The notes: generated from the letters alone by a model not told the origin. A DNA stretch of 64,000 bases from Pseudorasbora parva (GCF_024679245.1 NC_090180.1:10312007-10376006), one strand, 5' to 3'. Shown: positions 1-12,376, numbered from the stretch's first letter. A program made the numbers and translations.

Positions 1-396
1 AAGAAGCAGTGTCAGTCACGTGCTTCTCGCTGAGGCATTGAGACTGTTAAAGGAGAGAGCGGCGAAAACAGTACACCCGACGCTAGCGAGTCAGGTTTTT
101 ACTGTCGCTAATTCCTCATGCCGAAAATGGGTGGCGGTCTCAGGCCCATTTTCCAGGCATCTGAACAAAGCACTTATGACACGCTCGTTTCAAGGTGCTG
201 ACGGTGAAACAAATCCTCGCGCACATTCGCCCCGGGGATTGGGTTTTCTCAATAGATCTGAAAAACGCATACTTCACGTTACGATAACCCCCCACCCCCA
301 CTACAGGCCATTCTTGAGATTCGCCTTCGAGGGGCAGGCTTATCAGTACAGTCATTGTCATAGACTCAAGACTTACGGCATAAGAACCACCACGTC

Positions 397-640
397 TTGA
401 TAATGTACATAAAATCGCTAGGGCAGCCGAGATCAGACTCTGTTCACTGCATGGCTAAGCATCTCCTTTTATGGGCAGAGCACAATCTGAGCTCCCTAAG
501 GGCGGCTTACGTGCCAGGTATTCTGAATCAGGGTCCGGACATGTTATCCAGAGGACCCATGTCCCCAGGGGGATGGTCCCTTTACCCGCAAACAATTCAG
601 CTTGCACAGCACACGCTGCCCAATATTTTTTCTGCAAACG
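397..640 (+). pseudogene. DIRS reverse transcriptase/RNase H C-terminal remnant
   Basis: Translation from 397 gives a recognisable RNase H end: a 'HLLLWAEHNLSSLRAAYVPG' stretch, then 'LNQGPDMLSRG', where the Asp before MLSR is the expected last catalytic acid. A Pro/Gly-Trp-Leu-Tyr-Pro stretch follows, as in fish DIRS elements. The frame continues to 807 but the later residues no longer resemble the family. Upstream reverse transcriptase is only barely visible (about 190-330) in a different frame. No intact product is expected. Confidence 0.65.
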
Positions 641-1189
641 CAGGGATGCCCTGGCCCATGTTGGCCCAGACTCCCTCTATATGTTCCCTCCGATCGCGAT
701 CCAGCTGCAGCCGGTGCTTTTTAATAGCCCCACTTTGGAAGAACCGCACATGGTTCTCCATACTGTTTCAGCTGTCAGACACAGCCCCATGCCTATTCTG
801 CCAATGAAAGGGAAGGTCTGGCATCCCAATCCCGAGCTGTGGGCCCTCCACGTATGGCCCATCAACGGTATCCGGGAACCTCTCTGACAAGTTATGAACA
901 CTATTTCGGAAGCTAGAGCCCCTGCTATCTGGCAGCTCTGCTTGAAGTGGTCAGTGGTTTTCTAACCAATGTGCTACGCGAAACATCGACGCACACTCAT
1001 GCGAACTGGCGGAACCGCTCGCTTTCTCCAAGAGCTAATGGATGCGGGTCGTCCCCCCTCCATACTCGGGGTGTGTGTCTCCGCCATAGCAGCTAGCCAC
1101 GCTCCTATCGCGGCACATTCACTAGGGAAAAGTGATCTTATTGTGTGTTTTCTTAAAGGGGCCAGGAGATTCAGCTCGCCTTGCCCCTA

Positions 1190-1860
1190 CCTCGGTCCCT
1201 ATTTGGGACCTCGCCATGGTTTTGGAGGCCGTGAAGGGTTCCCCCTCCTAACCACTTCAGAACACGAGCTTGAAGCACATATCACTCAAAACCGTTTTTC
1301 TGCTGGCTGTGGCCTCGGTTAACCGAGTGGGTGGCTTACCTGCACTCTCGGTGAGCCCTTCCTGTCTTGAGTTTGGGTCCAGCAACTTCAAGGTTGTGCT
1401 CAAACCGAGGCATGGTTTTATGCTGAAAGTGCTATCAACCCCTTCAGTATGCAGGTCTTTGCACTGCTTAACCCGCGTCTTAGAGAGAATAAGACGCAAA
1501 CATATTCTGCCCAGTCAGAGCATTGAGATTGTATCTAGAGCGCTCCGCCCCCTTCAGGCAGTCGGATCAGCTCTTCATTGCTTCGGTGGCCGCACTAAAG
1601 TTTGTGCTGTCATGAAACAGTCTCTCACACTGGATAGTGGATGCAGTCCCACTAGCATATAGGTCCAGGACCTAACCTGTCCTACAGGCATTTAAGCCCA
1701 CTCCTCTAGAGGCATGGCCTCATCTTGGGCTTGGTCGTGTGACATTTCTTTGGAAGATATCTGTGCGGCGGCAGGCTGGGCCTCTCCGTCCACTTTTATC
1801 AGATTCTACAAGTTGGAGGTTCCAGCTCTACAAGCAGGGCTTCTCTCCATCTAGGCTCTA
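1190..1860 (+). pseudogene. DIRS tyrosine recombinase remnant
   Basis: The segment around 1270-1440 reads 'HISLKTVFLLAVASVNRVGG', with the first catalytic-type Arg, followed by a Leu-Ser-Val-x-Pro-Ser-Cys-Leu block. After a frame change, 1699-1710 encodes the H-x-x-R box (His-Ser-Ser-Arg), and about 1810-1820 encodes Arg-Phe-Tyr-Lys, which carries the nucleophilic Tyr. All three signature regions survive in different frames, interrupted by stops and frameshifts. In the family this enzyme inserts the circular cDNA; this copy cannot be active. Confidence 0.65.
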
Positions 1861-2128
1861 TCTTGACCCTGGCAAACAGATTGCCTTACATTTTGGCCTG
1901 TACACATTAGTCCTTAAGCACTATTCATTCATCATAAGATCCGACTATGTCCGATCAGCTGTTCAAACGAACCGACTCTTCCGGTTCTTCATTCCCCTTA
2001 TAAGCCGCCTCTGTCGGTGTCTCGGGGGTTTATAACATGTGCTTTGGGTATACTGGGTCAGTCAGCACACACGGCGCTTTACATTGTGTTCCCATACGTA
2101 ATACGAGGAACCTCTCTCGAAAGGGAAC

Positions 2129-2548
2129 GTACTCGGTTACTTTCGTAACCTCGGTTCCCTGAGAGAGAGGAACGAGTATTACGTTCCGTGCCGTGTTTAT
2201 GCTTCTCAGGTATCGCTTCAGTCGATCTTAAAACCTGACACCTATGGCGAATTAGGGTCTTATATAGCCTCCTGTATGCAAATATAAGCACCTTTTTCGG
2301 CGGGCTTCTGGAACGCCCCCCATTGGTTCGTTCCTCTCAGCCGCCTCACCATAGGTTCCTGCAGTTGCCGCAGCCCGGCCAATCAGAGCGCTCCTCGCGC
2401 TGGGCTATGGCCGTGCAGCTCACTGCGCTTTACATAGATACCTTTATTAAAAGTTTTGCTTCACATTCTCGAGAAAAGGAGTTTTTCCCCATACGTAATA
2501 CTCGTTCCTCTCTCTCAGGGAACCGAGGTTACGAAAGTAACCGAGTAC
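2129..2548. repeat. DIRS terminal inverted repeat pair
   Basis: The roughly 56-bp stretch at 2129-2184 (starting cgtactcggttac, ending gagtattacg) reappears almost perfectly as its reverse complement at 2493-2548. The two are separated by about 310 bp of unique sequence. Such inverted ends with internal complementary sequence are the hallmark of DIRS elements. A further degenerate copy of the arm lies at 2096-2128, so 2096-2184 is itself partly palindromic. Confidence 0.7.
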
Positions 2549-2560
2549 GCTTTTAAAACC

Positions 2561-3805
2561 AGAGCAGCGACACGCCTTCATCACGCAGCAGCGCGCGGTC
2601 ACGGCGCTCATATAATTCTAAACAAACCAGCGCGGTGTCAATCAATACAGACCAGTGTTTCCCAACCGCGATCCCGAGCAAAAGTTGCGGGGACGCACTT
2701 ACACCGCGGGTCATCACATCTGATGACGCATCTTTAATATGGGTTGTAACTTGAAAATAATGCTGTATGTATGGTTCTGTCGATGGATACACGTGCTGAC
2801 TCCTCAGGTATACACTACAACAACAGCGATAATAAAAGAAAAACGTGGGCAAAACGGTCTCTCTTTGTAAACTTTATAAAACGCATGCGAGTGCTGCTGT
2901 ACGTCCGAATATGAGCAGTCATTTTCACCGTCATCACCCCCGTGTAGCCAGGAGACGCGAATGAAGATCTGTCTTTGTGCACTCATCCCAAAGCGCGCAA
3001 ATATTGAGTTATCTTTCAAATCCTGTGCTCAAACGGACAAACTCACAAAAAGTATGTCAAAATGTCACAGCCTACTCTATGCCTTAAGTGAACTTTATAC
3101 AGAAAATACGACGACTATCCGTGGCTCTTAAAGGGGCAGTAGCCTTGACTGCTGTCTGTTTAATGTCAAACAAAAGATAAAGACATCACTCACTGCTCCT
3201 GACTGAATAGCTTTTGTAAGTTTAATAAGGATTATTTTTTATATTTTAAACAGTTAAATGTGTGGTTATTTTACTTTTGATTACTTCATTCCATTTCTCT
3301 ACCTAAAAACTAATGTTAGACCTACCTGAAAAGCATTGTTTATTTTGTTCTCATCTTTGCTCAATAGTATTTATTTGTGCTGCTGCTTCTATTTAAGTTA
3401 TCTGTTCTTATTTTCTTTATTTTCATTTGACAGTAGTCCTTTTTCCCCTGAACATAGCAAATACCGAACTGTACTGAAACGTGAACCTAAAACCGTGATA
3501 CAAAGTGAACCGTGAGCAGTCTGTACTGTTACAACTCTAGCGTAACTTATGTGAGGGGGTGCCACAGAATTTTGAAAAATTTCAAAGGGTAAAAAAATAA
3601 ATCGTTAGATTAGTCGACTAATCGAAAAAATAATCGTTAGATTAGTCGACAGAAAAAATAATCGTTAGTTGCAGCTCTAGAACCCACATTGAATTAATAA
3701 AGCAGAATGACATGGAACAAAAACAGTGAAGTAGTCATTAGGCGCCTGCCACATATATGGTGGAAGTAATTAAACACATGACTGAGATTTATCAAACAAT
3801 AACTT
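2561..3805. repeat. Non-coding stretch with hAT-like repeat fragments
   Basis: No gene was recognised. Around 2650 the sequence 'cagtgtttcccaaccg' resembles the end of fish hAT elements. Around 3470-3540 and 3600-3680 are two fragments known in style from cyprinid hAT MITEs: 'gtgaacctaaaaccgtgat' and the repeated 'cgttagattagtcgac' ending in 'gttgcagctct'. The short open frames here have no recognisable protein features. Confidence 0.4.
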
Positions 3806-3809
3806 TTAA

Positions 3810-5016
3810 AGGGGGGGTGAAACACTCAGTTTCAGTCCATCTTGAGTACCTATAGAGTAGTATTGCATCCTTCATATCTCCGAAAAGTCTTTAGTTTCAT
3901 TATATTTATAAAAGAAATATAGGCTGTACCGAGTCTTTTCGGAAAAAACAGAGCGCCTGGAGGCGTATCGAGTGGGCGGAGCTAAAGAATGACGATTGCG
4001 AACAAAGCTGTGACGTCCTCAAGCGTGGCGAAACCCATGGCTATCTCAGCTAATACAGATAATGATCCAGAATCAAATCTGAGGCTGAAAATAAATTGAA
4101 CAGGAGAAACAGGAACAGCAGGACCTCCGTCTCTGTGGTATGTACTGTATTTAGTGGCCTGTCAACATTTGTGTGTCTTTACTCGCAGTTTATGAGGACA
4201 TGATTCGGTTTATGGACTATTGTATGCGACTAAACCTTAGCAGTAGCAAGCAAAACGGTTTTGCACGTCAGACTAGTGTAACGTTATACATAGAACAGCA
4301 ATGGAGTAACTGTTAGCGCATTTGAATGATGAAGCACGCAATCGTGTCGTTTACTGATGTTTACTCACGCGACGATAGCCGACAGTATAGACATTTGAAG
4401 CAGTTTTACTCACCGGCTGCTTCCAAAGCAGGACCGAACCTTTATCGCTGGGACCGCTCCGTCAAAAACACACTTCTTTGGTATGATTTGGTGAAGTCCT
4501 GTGACAGCAGTGGCGTGGAAATCCACCTTGAGACGCGACTGAAGCGATTGTTGTGAAGCTTCCCGTCATTTCTGTGTTCAAATCGGTTCAAATGCAGCGC
4601 TGCCTTCCCGGAATGCTGTGCTGAAGCGTTGAAGTCGCTTGATGTCACTCATAGGAATAAAGTGGAGCGCGGCACGCGACATAAGTGTTCACTGACAACT
4701 GGATTGCACCTGAGAGAGTGTTTACGGGCGTGTATTTCCTCTCTCGCTCTAGTCACGCGCGCACGCACCCTACCGGGAGAAGAGCCCGTACGGCCCATAC
4801 AAGGACCTTCCACTCTTATTAACGTCAAGTCGAGCCATACTCGGAAAAAACTCTCCGAAACTTGTGAGAAACCGGAAGGAGTATTTTTGACACAGAAATA
4901 CTCCATCAAACGTCCAACATTAGTTTTTGAAACTTTGTCTATGTTTAGGATGGGAATCCAAGTCTTTAACAGTGTAAAAAGCTCAGTGTGCATGAAACAG
5001 CATTTCACCCCCCCCT
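3810..5016. mobile_element. TTAA-flanked non-autonomous DNA transposon (Kolobok-like)
   Basis: The 1.2-kb element begins AGGGGGGGTGAAA and ends with the inverted sequence TTTCACCCCCCCCT. It is bounded on both sides by TTAA (3806-3809 and 5017-5020). A TTAA target duplication with AGG-starting termini fits the Kolobok superfamily better than piggyBac, whose termini start CCY. The interior has no recognisable transposase. The superfamily is inference; boundaries are read directly. Confidence 0.7.
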
Positions 5017-5348
5017 TTAACTTTACTAAGAGAACACACGAGTTGCATAGAATAAATGTCACTAACACACAAACCACAGACGAGAACTGACAATGAACAA
5101 TGAGGCGCCACGTAGGATTTAAATCAAACTTCGCTTATCAATACATACATAACACACGTGCATATACACCTATACATTACTCGCATATACATGTATACTA
5201 TTGGATGTTCAAAATACATATATGAAATACACGTGCACACTAATATGAAATCCATACCAATACATATAATGTTAATAATGAATGCATACACACTTGTGAA
5301 TAACTTGCATATACATATAAACTTGACGCACGCATAGACCTATAAATA

Positions 5349-5744
5349 CTCGCATATACATATAAACTTCCATGCATATACACCTATAAATACTCGCATA
5401 TACATATAAACTTCCATGCAGATACACCTATAAACACTCGCATATACATATAAACTTTCATGCATATACACCTATAAACACTCGCATATACATATAAACT
5501 TTCATGCATATACACCTATAAACACTCGCATATACATATAAACTTCCATGCATATACACCTATAAATACTCGCATATACATATAAACTTCCATGCAGATA
5601 CACCTATAAACACTCGCATATACATATAAACTTTCATGCATATACACCTATAAATACTCGCATATACATATAAACTTCCATGCATATACACCTATAAACA
5701 CTCGCATATACATATAAACTCACTGCACGCAGACACACCTATAC
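5349..5744 (+). repeat. 44-bp minisatellite, left arm (about 8 units)
   Basis: Units starting 'ctcgcatatacatataaac' recur at 5349, 5393, 5437, 5481, 5525, 5569, 5613, 5657 and 5701, exactly 44 bp apart. They differ at a few positions (cttccatg/ctttcatg, aaata/aaaca, catatac/cagatac). The array sits inside the left inverted arm of the fold-back element. Confidence 0.9.
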
Positions 5745-7199
5745 TCACTCGCACATACATATAAACTCGATGCGCGCGTATTCATCCATAAAACACTCGC
5801 GCATACATACAAAATAAAATGTGGATGCAAGCTTTAGTTCGATCTCAAAATTGGCGGGCACAAAACGCCCTTTTCCTCTGATTGGTCAGCCAAAGATCAA
5901 ACCGTGCCATTCTTATCTCCAGAACTCCGCTCCGCGCAATCTTCATTTATAGGCCTAGCGCTTCTTACAATACAGATTATTTCAAAGCAGCTTTACAGAT
6001 AATATAAAAATTAATAGACATAGTTTTTTTGGCTTTACCAACAGCTCTAAGATAAAGTTTATCGAGCTATTAAAGTTCTTGATTGAATCACTTTCGTTGT
6101 AAAAATCATTAACTCAAGACGCTTAAATTACATCTTTTTAACTGAAAACAGAACAGAAACAGAAATGTTTAATCCGCCCTTGCCGTTCATTTACATGTTT
6201 TAGAAAAATAAAGCCAGAGATGAATATATTTCGATATTTATTGCCACCAATTAGCGTCATATATTAATTAGTCAAACAAGGCTACCTTTTTAAAATAGCT
6301 ATATCTTATTAAATATAGGCATGCCATCTTTTAATTTAAAATCTCAAATTTATTCAATACAGTTAGTTTGAAACTATATTGTTTCAGCCCAATATCCTGC
6401 GCTGCAAAGGTGGCAATGCAGCATCTGAAGTTGCTTATAGATGTATTTGCACAATTTAATGCTGAGAGAGTTCTGTACATTCACACAGCAGAGCAAATAT
6501 ATAACCTAATGCAATGACATTAGTTTTATGTTTTATACAAAATGTTTTGAATACAGAAATATGAAATAGAATTACAAGATGAAACGAATATTAAATATTG
6601 CCAGTAGGTGGCAGCAAGTCACTGTGTTAATGAATGAGTCATTTTGTTCAGTTGATTCGCTCGAACCGCTGATTCATTCAATAATACAAAGGCTGTATGG
6701 CTGGTGAGTCACTCAACCGATTTGTTCAAAGACTCGGATTCATTCACGAATTAACTAGCTTACTCTGTGCGCCTTATGTTGCGAGTCGCACAATGATCTG
6801 GTTTGCTTTAGAAATTAAGCTGGCAGAAAAAATAAAGCATTGTTTTTATTGGACTGCTGATTACTTCACTGCAACATTCTCTCTTTTATTAGTCTGGCTG
6901 TTTGATGAGAACAAGATTAAATGTAGTTGCACTAAACTCTGTTAATAATCTGTACAAGGATATATATATCCTATATATACAGGTTAGACTTCCGTGTACA
7001 CACAAATGACTTCCTTTTACACTGAAATGCCTTCCGTTTGCGCTGAAAAGTTCACGCACAACCACATATGAAACACTCGCACATCCACATATGAAACACT
7101 CGCACATCCACGTATGAAATCACTCGCATATATATACACAACTAAAGCATGCATCCACGTTTTATTTTGTATGTATGCGCGTTTTATGGATGTGTATGC

Positions 7200-7815
7200 G
7201 TGCATCGAGTTTATATGTATATGCGAGTGTTTATAGGTGTATATGCATGGAAGTTTATATGTATATGCGAGTATTTATAGGTGTATATGCATGGAAGTTT
7301 ATATGTATATGCGAGTATTTATAGGTGTATATGCATGGAAGTTTATATGTATATGCGAGTATTTATAGGTGTATATGCATGGAAGTTTATATGTATATGG
7401 GAGTGTTTATAGGTGTATATGCATGAAAGTTTATATGTATATGCGAGTGTTTATAGGTGTATCTGCATGGAAGTTTATATGTATATGCGAGTATTTATAG
7501 GTGTATATGCATGGAAGTTTATATGTATATGCGAGTGTTTATAGGTGTATCTGCATGGAAGTTTATATGTATATGCGAGTATTTATAGGTGTATATGCAT
7601 GGAAGTTTATATGTATATGGGAGTGTTTATAGGTGTATATGCATGAAAGTTTATATGTATATGCGAGTGTTTATAGGTGTATATGCATGGAAGTTTATAT
7701 GTATATGCGAGTGTTTATAGGTGTATATGCATGGAAGTTTATATGTATATGCGAGTATTTATAGGTGTATATGCATGGAAGTTTATATGTATATGCGAGT
7801 ATTTATAGGTCTATG
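7200..7815 (-). repeat. 44-bp minisatellite, right arm (about 13 units)
   Basis: This is the reverse complement of the left-arm array, read as 'gtttatatgtatatgcgagt' every 44 bp. About 13 full units are present against 8 on the left. Variants found on the left (tatctgcatgg, atgaaagttt) also occur here, so the arms have exchanged or shared units. One variant (tatgggagt) appears only on this side. Confidence 0.9.
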
Positions 7816-8049
7816 CGTGCGTCAAGTTTATATGTATATGCAAGTTATTCACAAGTGTGTATGCATTCATTATTAACATTATATGTATTGGTATGGATTT
7901 CATATTAGTGTGCACGTGTATTTCATATATGTATTTTGAACATCCAATAGTATACATGTATATGCGAGTAATGTATAGGTGTATATGCACGTGTGTTATG
8001 TATGTATTGATAAGCGAAGTTTGATTTAAATCCTACGTGGCGCCTCATA

Positions 8050-8830
8050 GTATAAATACACAGGGGAACTAGCCCTGCATCCAAATTTACGTACCCAAAT
8101 GCGGCATACTAAATATAATTCGAACATGGTATGATACCCGGATAGTCTACCATTTCCAGTCAGGATTCGAAGTGCGGCTCGACACACACTCTAACGGCTG
8201 ATATTGCCCACAACCCATTGCGAGATGGACGATGATTCGATTAGAACTACAAACGCGGAAACGTGTTAAACTGCAAACATGACAGATGTAAAAATCCGGT
8301 TTAGATAAAAGGGTTGGACTGATCAATTATCAGTATTTATCCTGACTAAAAGATATTTATTCTGTGCTATCCACATTATATTTCACCTGCAGCAGCTTTG
8401 TGAACTTATGTAATGACACGTTTGGCCATTAACTTTGAAATGCCTCATTATATTTAAACTGTAAACACATGAGGGGAGTCTCTGCATTAAAGACCCACAC
8501 ATGGCAAATCATTGCGCTACTACATTTCTCTCCGATACGATAGGAAATGAAACTGAAGGATCTGAACTGTAACGAATCTGATGATGATTGACAGGGCAGT
8601 TTAAACGGTGCAGGAAGCACGTAACAAAGCGACAGAATACGTTAAAAATGACAAAGTAGTATGTCCCGAAGCGTGCATACTTTTCTGCTACACACTCAAA
8701 AGTATGTACTTTTTCTTCAAAAAAAAAATCGTACTTTTAGGTCATAGTATAAGTAGGTGAATTGGGACGCAGCATAGGTAACTTTTCCATCCGCTAGAGG
8801 GTGCCTATTCAAACCTGTAAAATGTTTTTT
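8050..8830. repeat. Two DNA-transposon fragments
   Basis: 8090-8780 resembles a cyprinid non-autonomous element, with 'gaagtgcggctcgacac' and 'gatggacgatgattcgatt' on the left and 'tcatagtataagtaggtgaa' near the right end. Directly behind it, 8785-8825 (aacttttccatccgctagag...) is a scrap of the TTAA family found complete at 47486, 49869 and 54324. No gene was seen. Confidence 0.45.
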
Positions 8831-8970
8831 ATGGGTTTTTTCCCCCTTAAAAACAAAATCAAGACTCTGTAAAAGAGCATTATAGATCCTCTTTAAACCA
8901 ATATTTACTTGTGTATCAAAGCTGGATTTTGATATTAGGTGATTAATTGATTCTCTTTTTTCCTATTTAG

Positions 8971-9039
8971 GAGGAGTGCATGTCCCGTTATAAACTCCTG
9001 GCGGAGCTGATTCAGAAACGGAGGCAGGTTAAAAGCTGA
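8971..9039 (+). CDS. Probable terminal coding exon of an unidentified gene
   Basis: A strong acceptor (ttctcttttttcctatttag) ends at 8970. The following 69 bases encode 22 residues, EECMSRYKLLAELIQKRRQV-KS, and then TGA. The peptide is charged and probably helical, looks conserved in style, and uses GC-richer codons than its AT-rich surroundings, which argues for a real last exon entered in phase 0. No preceding exon was found in the window, so the intron may run past the left edge. A possible AATAAA signal lies near 9697. The gene is not identified. Confidence 0.5.
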   Translation, partial: EECMSRYKLLAELIQKRRQVKS

Positions 9040-12000
9040 CTCCTGGTCTTCAGTATTTCGCCATTCCTCTCACCTGCTTATGTGCCTTAATGCAACCCTA
9101 CGCCCTATTATCAGACTATGTGTCATGTTCAGCAGAACCTGAAACGTCAGCATTAATTATTGGAAAGATCCAAACTGCACATTTAAAGAAGGTTTTATTT
9201 ATTTTAAAAGCCATTTCAGATTGTTGTTGGTTTTTGTTTCTCTTTGCAACCATTTGAGGAGCAGAAGATACGCATTTAACATTTTATTTTCCCCCCAATT
9301 TTTTTTATTTCAGAAGCATGTTGTGCTGTAATCTGTTTTGGTCATTTGTTAAAACATAAAGTATTTGCATACAGTAATTAAGGTGTCAGTCTCTCATGTG
9401 GTCATTATTATGCTTCAGCACATATTGACTATCTTGAAGAGTATGAACAAGTATATAATATATTGCCATGTTTTAGATTTTGATTAAATCAACAATAATT
9501 TCTCAGTCCAGGACATTTAAGCAATTTTGTGCTTCCTGTAAATTGGAAGATTTGCTATTAAAAGTATTACCTTAATCTTCAAGATAAACCATTTGACAGT
9601 TTTGAATGTGACTTGCTCAAACAACTAAAGATTAGTTATTTACTTTGCCTTTTATGTAGGTCTAAACTGATAAAAAAAAAAGTGCAAAATTTCCATAAAA
9701 TAAATTTTATGTGCAACAGTACTTTTAAATATTTCTATGCCTTTATATTTCTGCATTGGTTCAAGGTCTAATTTCATCAATTCGATTAGGAAGTAGAAGC
9801 CACGGAATGGAAGAATAACCTCATTACAAAAGAGTAGGGGATGATGTTATGGGATCCTTTTTTTGCACATCTTATCCCTTTCATTATTTTAATTGGCTTT
9901 TAAATCAACCCTAATAAAATTACAGTATGTACAGCTTTGAGACGCTGGTGAACATTGCAATTGAAGATGCAATTTTTGCATTTTCATGTAATGGCCTATG
10001 TCAGTTATAATGTAGTGCTTATTCTTTTTACATGTAATTATGTAGGCCTATGAAATAAACTTGGAAAGCTTAAGATAATTTACAAATTGCAAGTTTCATA
10101 TGTTACAAAATGCAATTTTCTGATTCTAGAAATATATTGCATGTGTCAAACTCTGATCTCTTTTGAGTGGAATAATAGAAGAGGTAACGGCAGTTAGCAA
10201 TCGTAATTTGGCCAGGGTAGCACATTTCCCTAAAACCAGTTTGTGTTATGCACCTTGTAAGTAGTTTTTTTTTTTTTTTTTTTTAAATCAGGGGAATCTG
10301 TTTGATCCATTTCTTATTCTGTTATTTTCGTTCGTATTTTATGGCCTAGTTTCACAGGCAGGGTTTATAGATTAAGCCTGTATTAGGCTTTAGGTTAATT
10401 AGGAAATTTACTTAGCATTATAAAAGTGCCTTAAAAAATAAAATGATTTGTGCTTCTTGAGGCAAGACAGTGGCAGTGATTACATATTTTAAGATATGCC
10501 AGTGTAAATGGCTTCCGGTTAAAACATCTTAAACATGAATTTTGTCAAGGATTAAAACCTTGTCTGAGGGCGAGCCGCGAGGAAATATTTTTGACATGCA
10601 ATGTAAAAACATTAAGACAGCTGCTCATAAAGAGATGTATTTGTGACTAAATACAATATTACTCTGTTCATATACTAATAGAACAACACAGAAGTTACGC
10701 GAGATATTGCGCAAAAGAGATGTCATGCAAACTGCTCCAGACAGTTTGTGGCATTGATAATCAGGAGTCAGGACTCCTAAAGATGTCTGCCGCCATCACG
10801 TGGCTGTGAGAGGAAACGCTACACGTCATTCCAGCCACTTCAGGTTTCATTATTGGCTACTGTATTTATAAATATGAAACCAATATCTTTACAAAGAGAA
10901 CATTTCAAAGAACCTGACACTTAGGCTACTTATTTTTCACTGGCAAGACAAACATTTCTACCAAACTCTTTCTCTACTGCACTGCATGATTTCTGAATAG
11001 TTTACCAACCAGACAGGACAGGTGACTCATTATTTCAAAATAGCACATCACAGAAATTGTTAAAAGATTTGCACATGTAGGCTACTGCTGTCGAGGTGAC
11101 CTGTCAGAGAACTATGTTCGGTTCTCTTAATGTAACAACCAAATGGCTTTCAATTCCCTGTTGTACACAATCTAATTCATGAATTCTGCTTTGATCGACA
11201 GCTCACTCCTTTTTTAGCAAATAAAAGTTTAATTATACAAATGTCCCCCTTCATGTTTAAATGTATGTAGCCTATCAAATATGATGCATCAGGCTTTTAA
11301 GGAACTTTTATTTGTATAGCCCATCTTTCAGTCATCATTGTATTGTTGTTTATAAATGTTTTTGGGGAGAGAGTGACAGCTGATATTTATATACATTTTT
11401 ATTTAAGTAGTCTGCTATTTTGTTATAAAAGTCTAATTGATTTACATTACAAGCAATAAGAATTGTGTCCTTCTTTTTTGGTAAAATGTAGCCTTTTTAT
11501 CGTTCTTTTTTAACAGCAACCTCACCAAAATGCATATTATTTCTCAGTTTGGGCCTCTAAAACATGTTTTTTCCTCTTTGAGTGTGAGCTCTCATTATAT
11601 AAAGTCATAAAATATACCAGTATATAGCCATAAAAGGTAGATGTATCTAATATGACACAGCATAAAACACAAGTGCAAACTTAAAAATATATATTTGTAA
11701 AATTTTATTTAAAAGTTCAAAAAGCTGTTGAATTATTTCAGTGAATTAGATTTTTTTTTCTTTCTGAAAATTACAATATATAAGGTTTACAGGTCTAAAT
11801 CAAAAGCTGAATGTTGTATGCTAATCATGTTAGACATCCTTAGGCAAAAAACTAAAAAAAATTACCAGCCACAATTAATTCCCTTCAGTAATGTACTTAA
11901 ACAAGTGGCTTTCAAGTACTTAATAAATGACTGGTTGTTAAATTCAGAAAAACACATTTTAAAACTGAAAATTGGAACATTCAAATCAATAAACCATGTT

Positions 12001-12134
12001 TATGATATAAGATAGGTCTACTGAAATACAATCATAAAAGTAACACATCACACGTGTGTAAAACACTACTGAACTATGCCTATGTCAGGTGTCTAAATCA
12101 GTGACTGGAACTGAATATAACAAAAAGGGAACAT
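9040..12134. other. AT-rich intergenic stretch, nothing recognised
   Basis: No exon, RNA gene or clear transposon end was seen. The first part may be 3' UTR of the exon ending at 9039. A T18 run lies near 10267. The open frame at 11728-12015 is low-complexity, Lys/Ile-rich and has no supporting features. Confidence 0.4.
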
Positions 12135-12138
12135 AATA

Positions 12139-12376
12139 CACTCTCAGAAAAAAAGGTACAGTGCTGTCACTGTGGCGGTACCCTAAGGTACAAAAGTGAA
12201 AAGGTACATCTTTGTACCTTACCCACACCCAGATGGTACATATTAGTAGGCTACCTTAGTTTGCAAATTAGTACATTAAAGGTACATAACCTTAAAGATA
12301 TTAGTACCTTTTCGGTTTTGTACCTTAGGGTACCACCACAGTGACAGAAATGTACCTTTTTTTTCTGACAGTGTAG
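12139..12376. mobile_element. Hairpin MITE (GGTAC-rich)
   Basis: The ends 'acactctcagaaaaaaaggtaca' and 'tgtaccttttttttctgacagtgt' are inverted repeats. The inner parts also pair (gtcactgtggcggtaccctaaggtac against gtaccttagggtaccaccacagtgac), so most of the 238 bp can fold into one hairpin. It is a non-coding MITE of a type common in cyprinid genomes. Confidence 0.75.

Larger units (their letters stand above)
1..2560 (+). mobile_element. Decayed DIRS-type (tyrosine recombinase) retrotransposon, 3' part
   Basis: Fragments of an RNase H region (about 400-640) and a tyrosine recombinase (about 1190-1850) follow each other on the + strand in the order known for DIRS elements. They are followed by the characteristic inverted repeats at 2129-2184 and 2493-2548. 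The coding region is spread over several frames with stops, so the copy is dead. Its 5' part lies left of the window or is lost. The family call is from remembered motif style of fish DIRS proteins; a Repbase search would confirm it. Confidence 0.75.
5100..8048. mobile_element. Fold-back element with minisatellite-bearing long inverted repeats
   Basis: The outer 60 bp at 5100-5160 (atgaggcgccacgtagg...) are matched by the exact reverse complement at 7990-8048. The inverted match continues inwards to about 5838 on the left and 7143 on the right, giving arms of roughly 0.74 and 0.91 kb around a 1.3-kb centre. Each arm contains a 44-bp tandem array in opposite orientation. The centre (5840-7140) has no convincing gene. 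No target-site duplication is visible in the flanks, so the superfamily is not assigned. It may be a Foldback- or MuDR-like non-autonomous element. Confidence 0.75.

Noticed and set aside
4629..5090. Overlapping open frames of 153 (+) and 142 (-) codons
   Set aside because: They lie across the right end of a non-coding TTAA element and its flank, and neither has a recognisable domain.
5349..5744. Regular 44-bp repeats that at first look like a CRISPR array
   Set aside because: Units are continuous with no variable spacers, the host is a vertebrate, and the array is mirrored within a fold-back element. It is a minisatellite.
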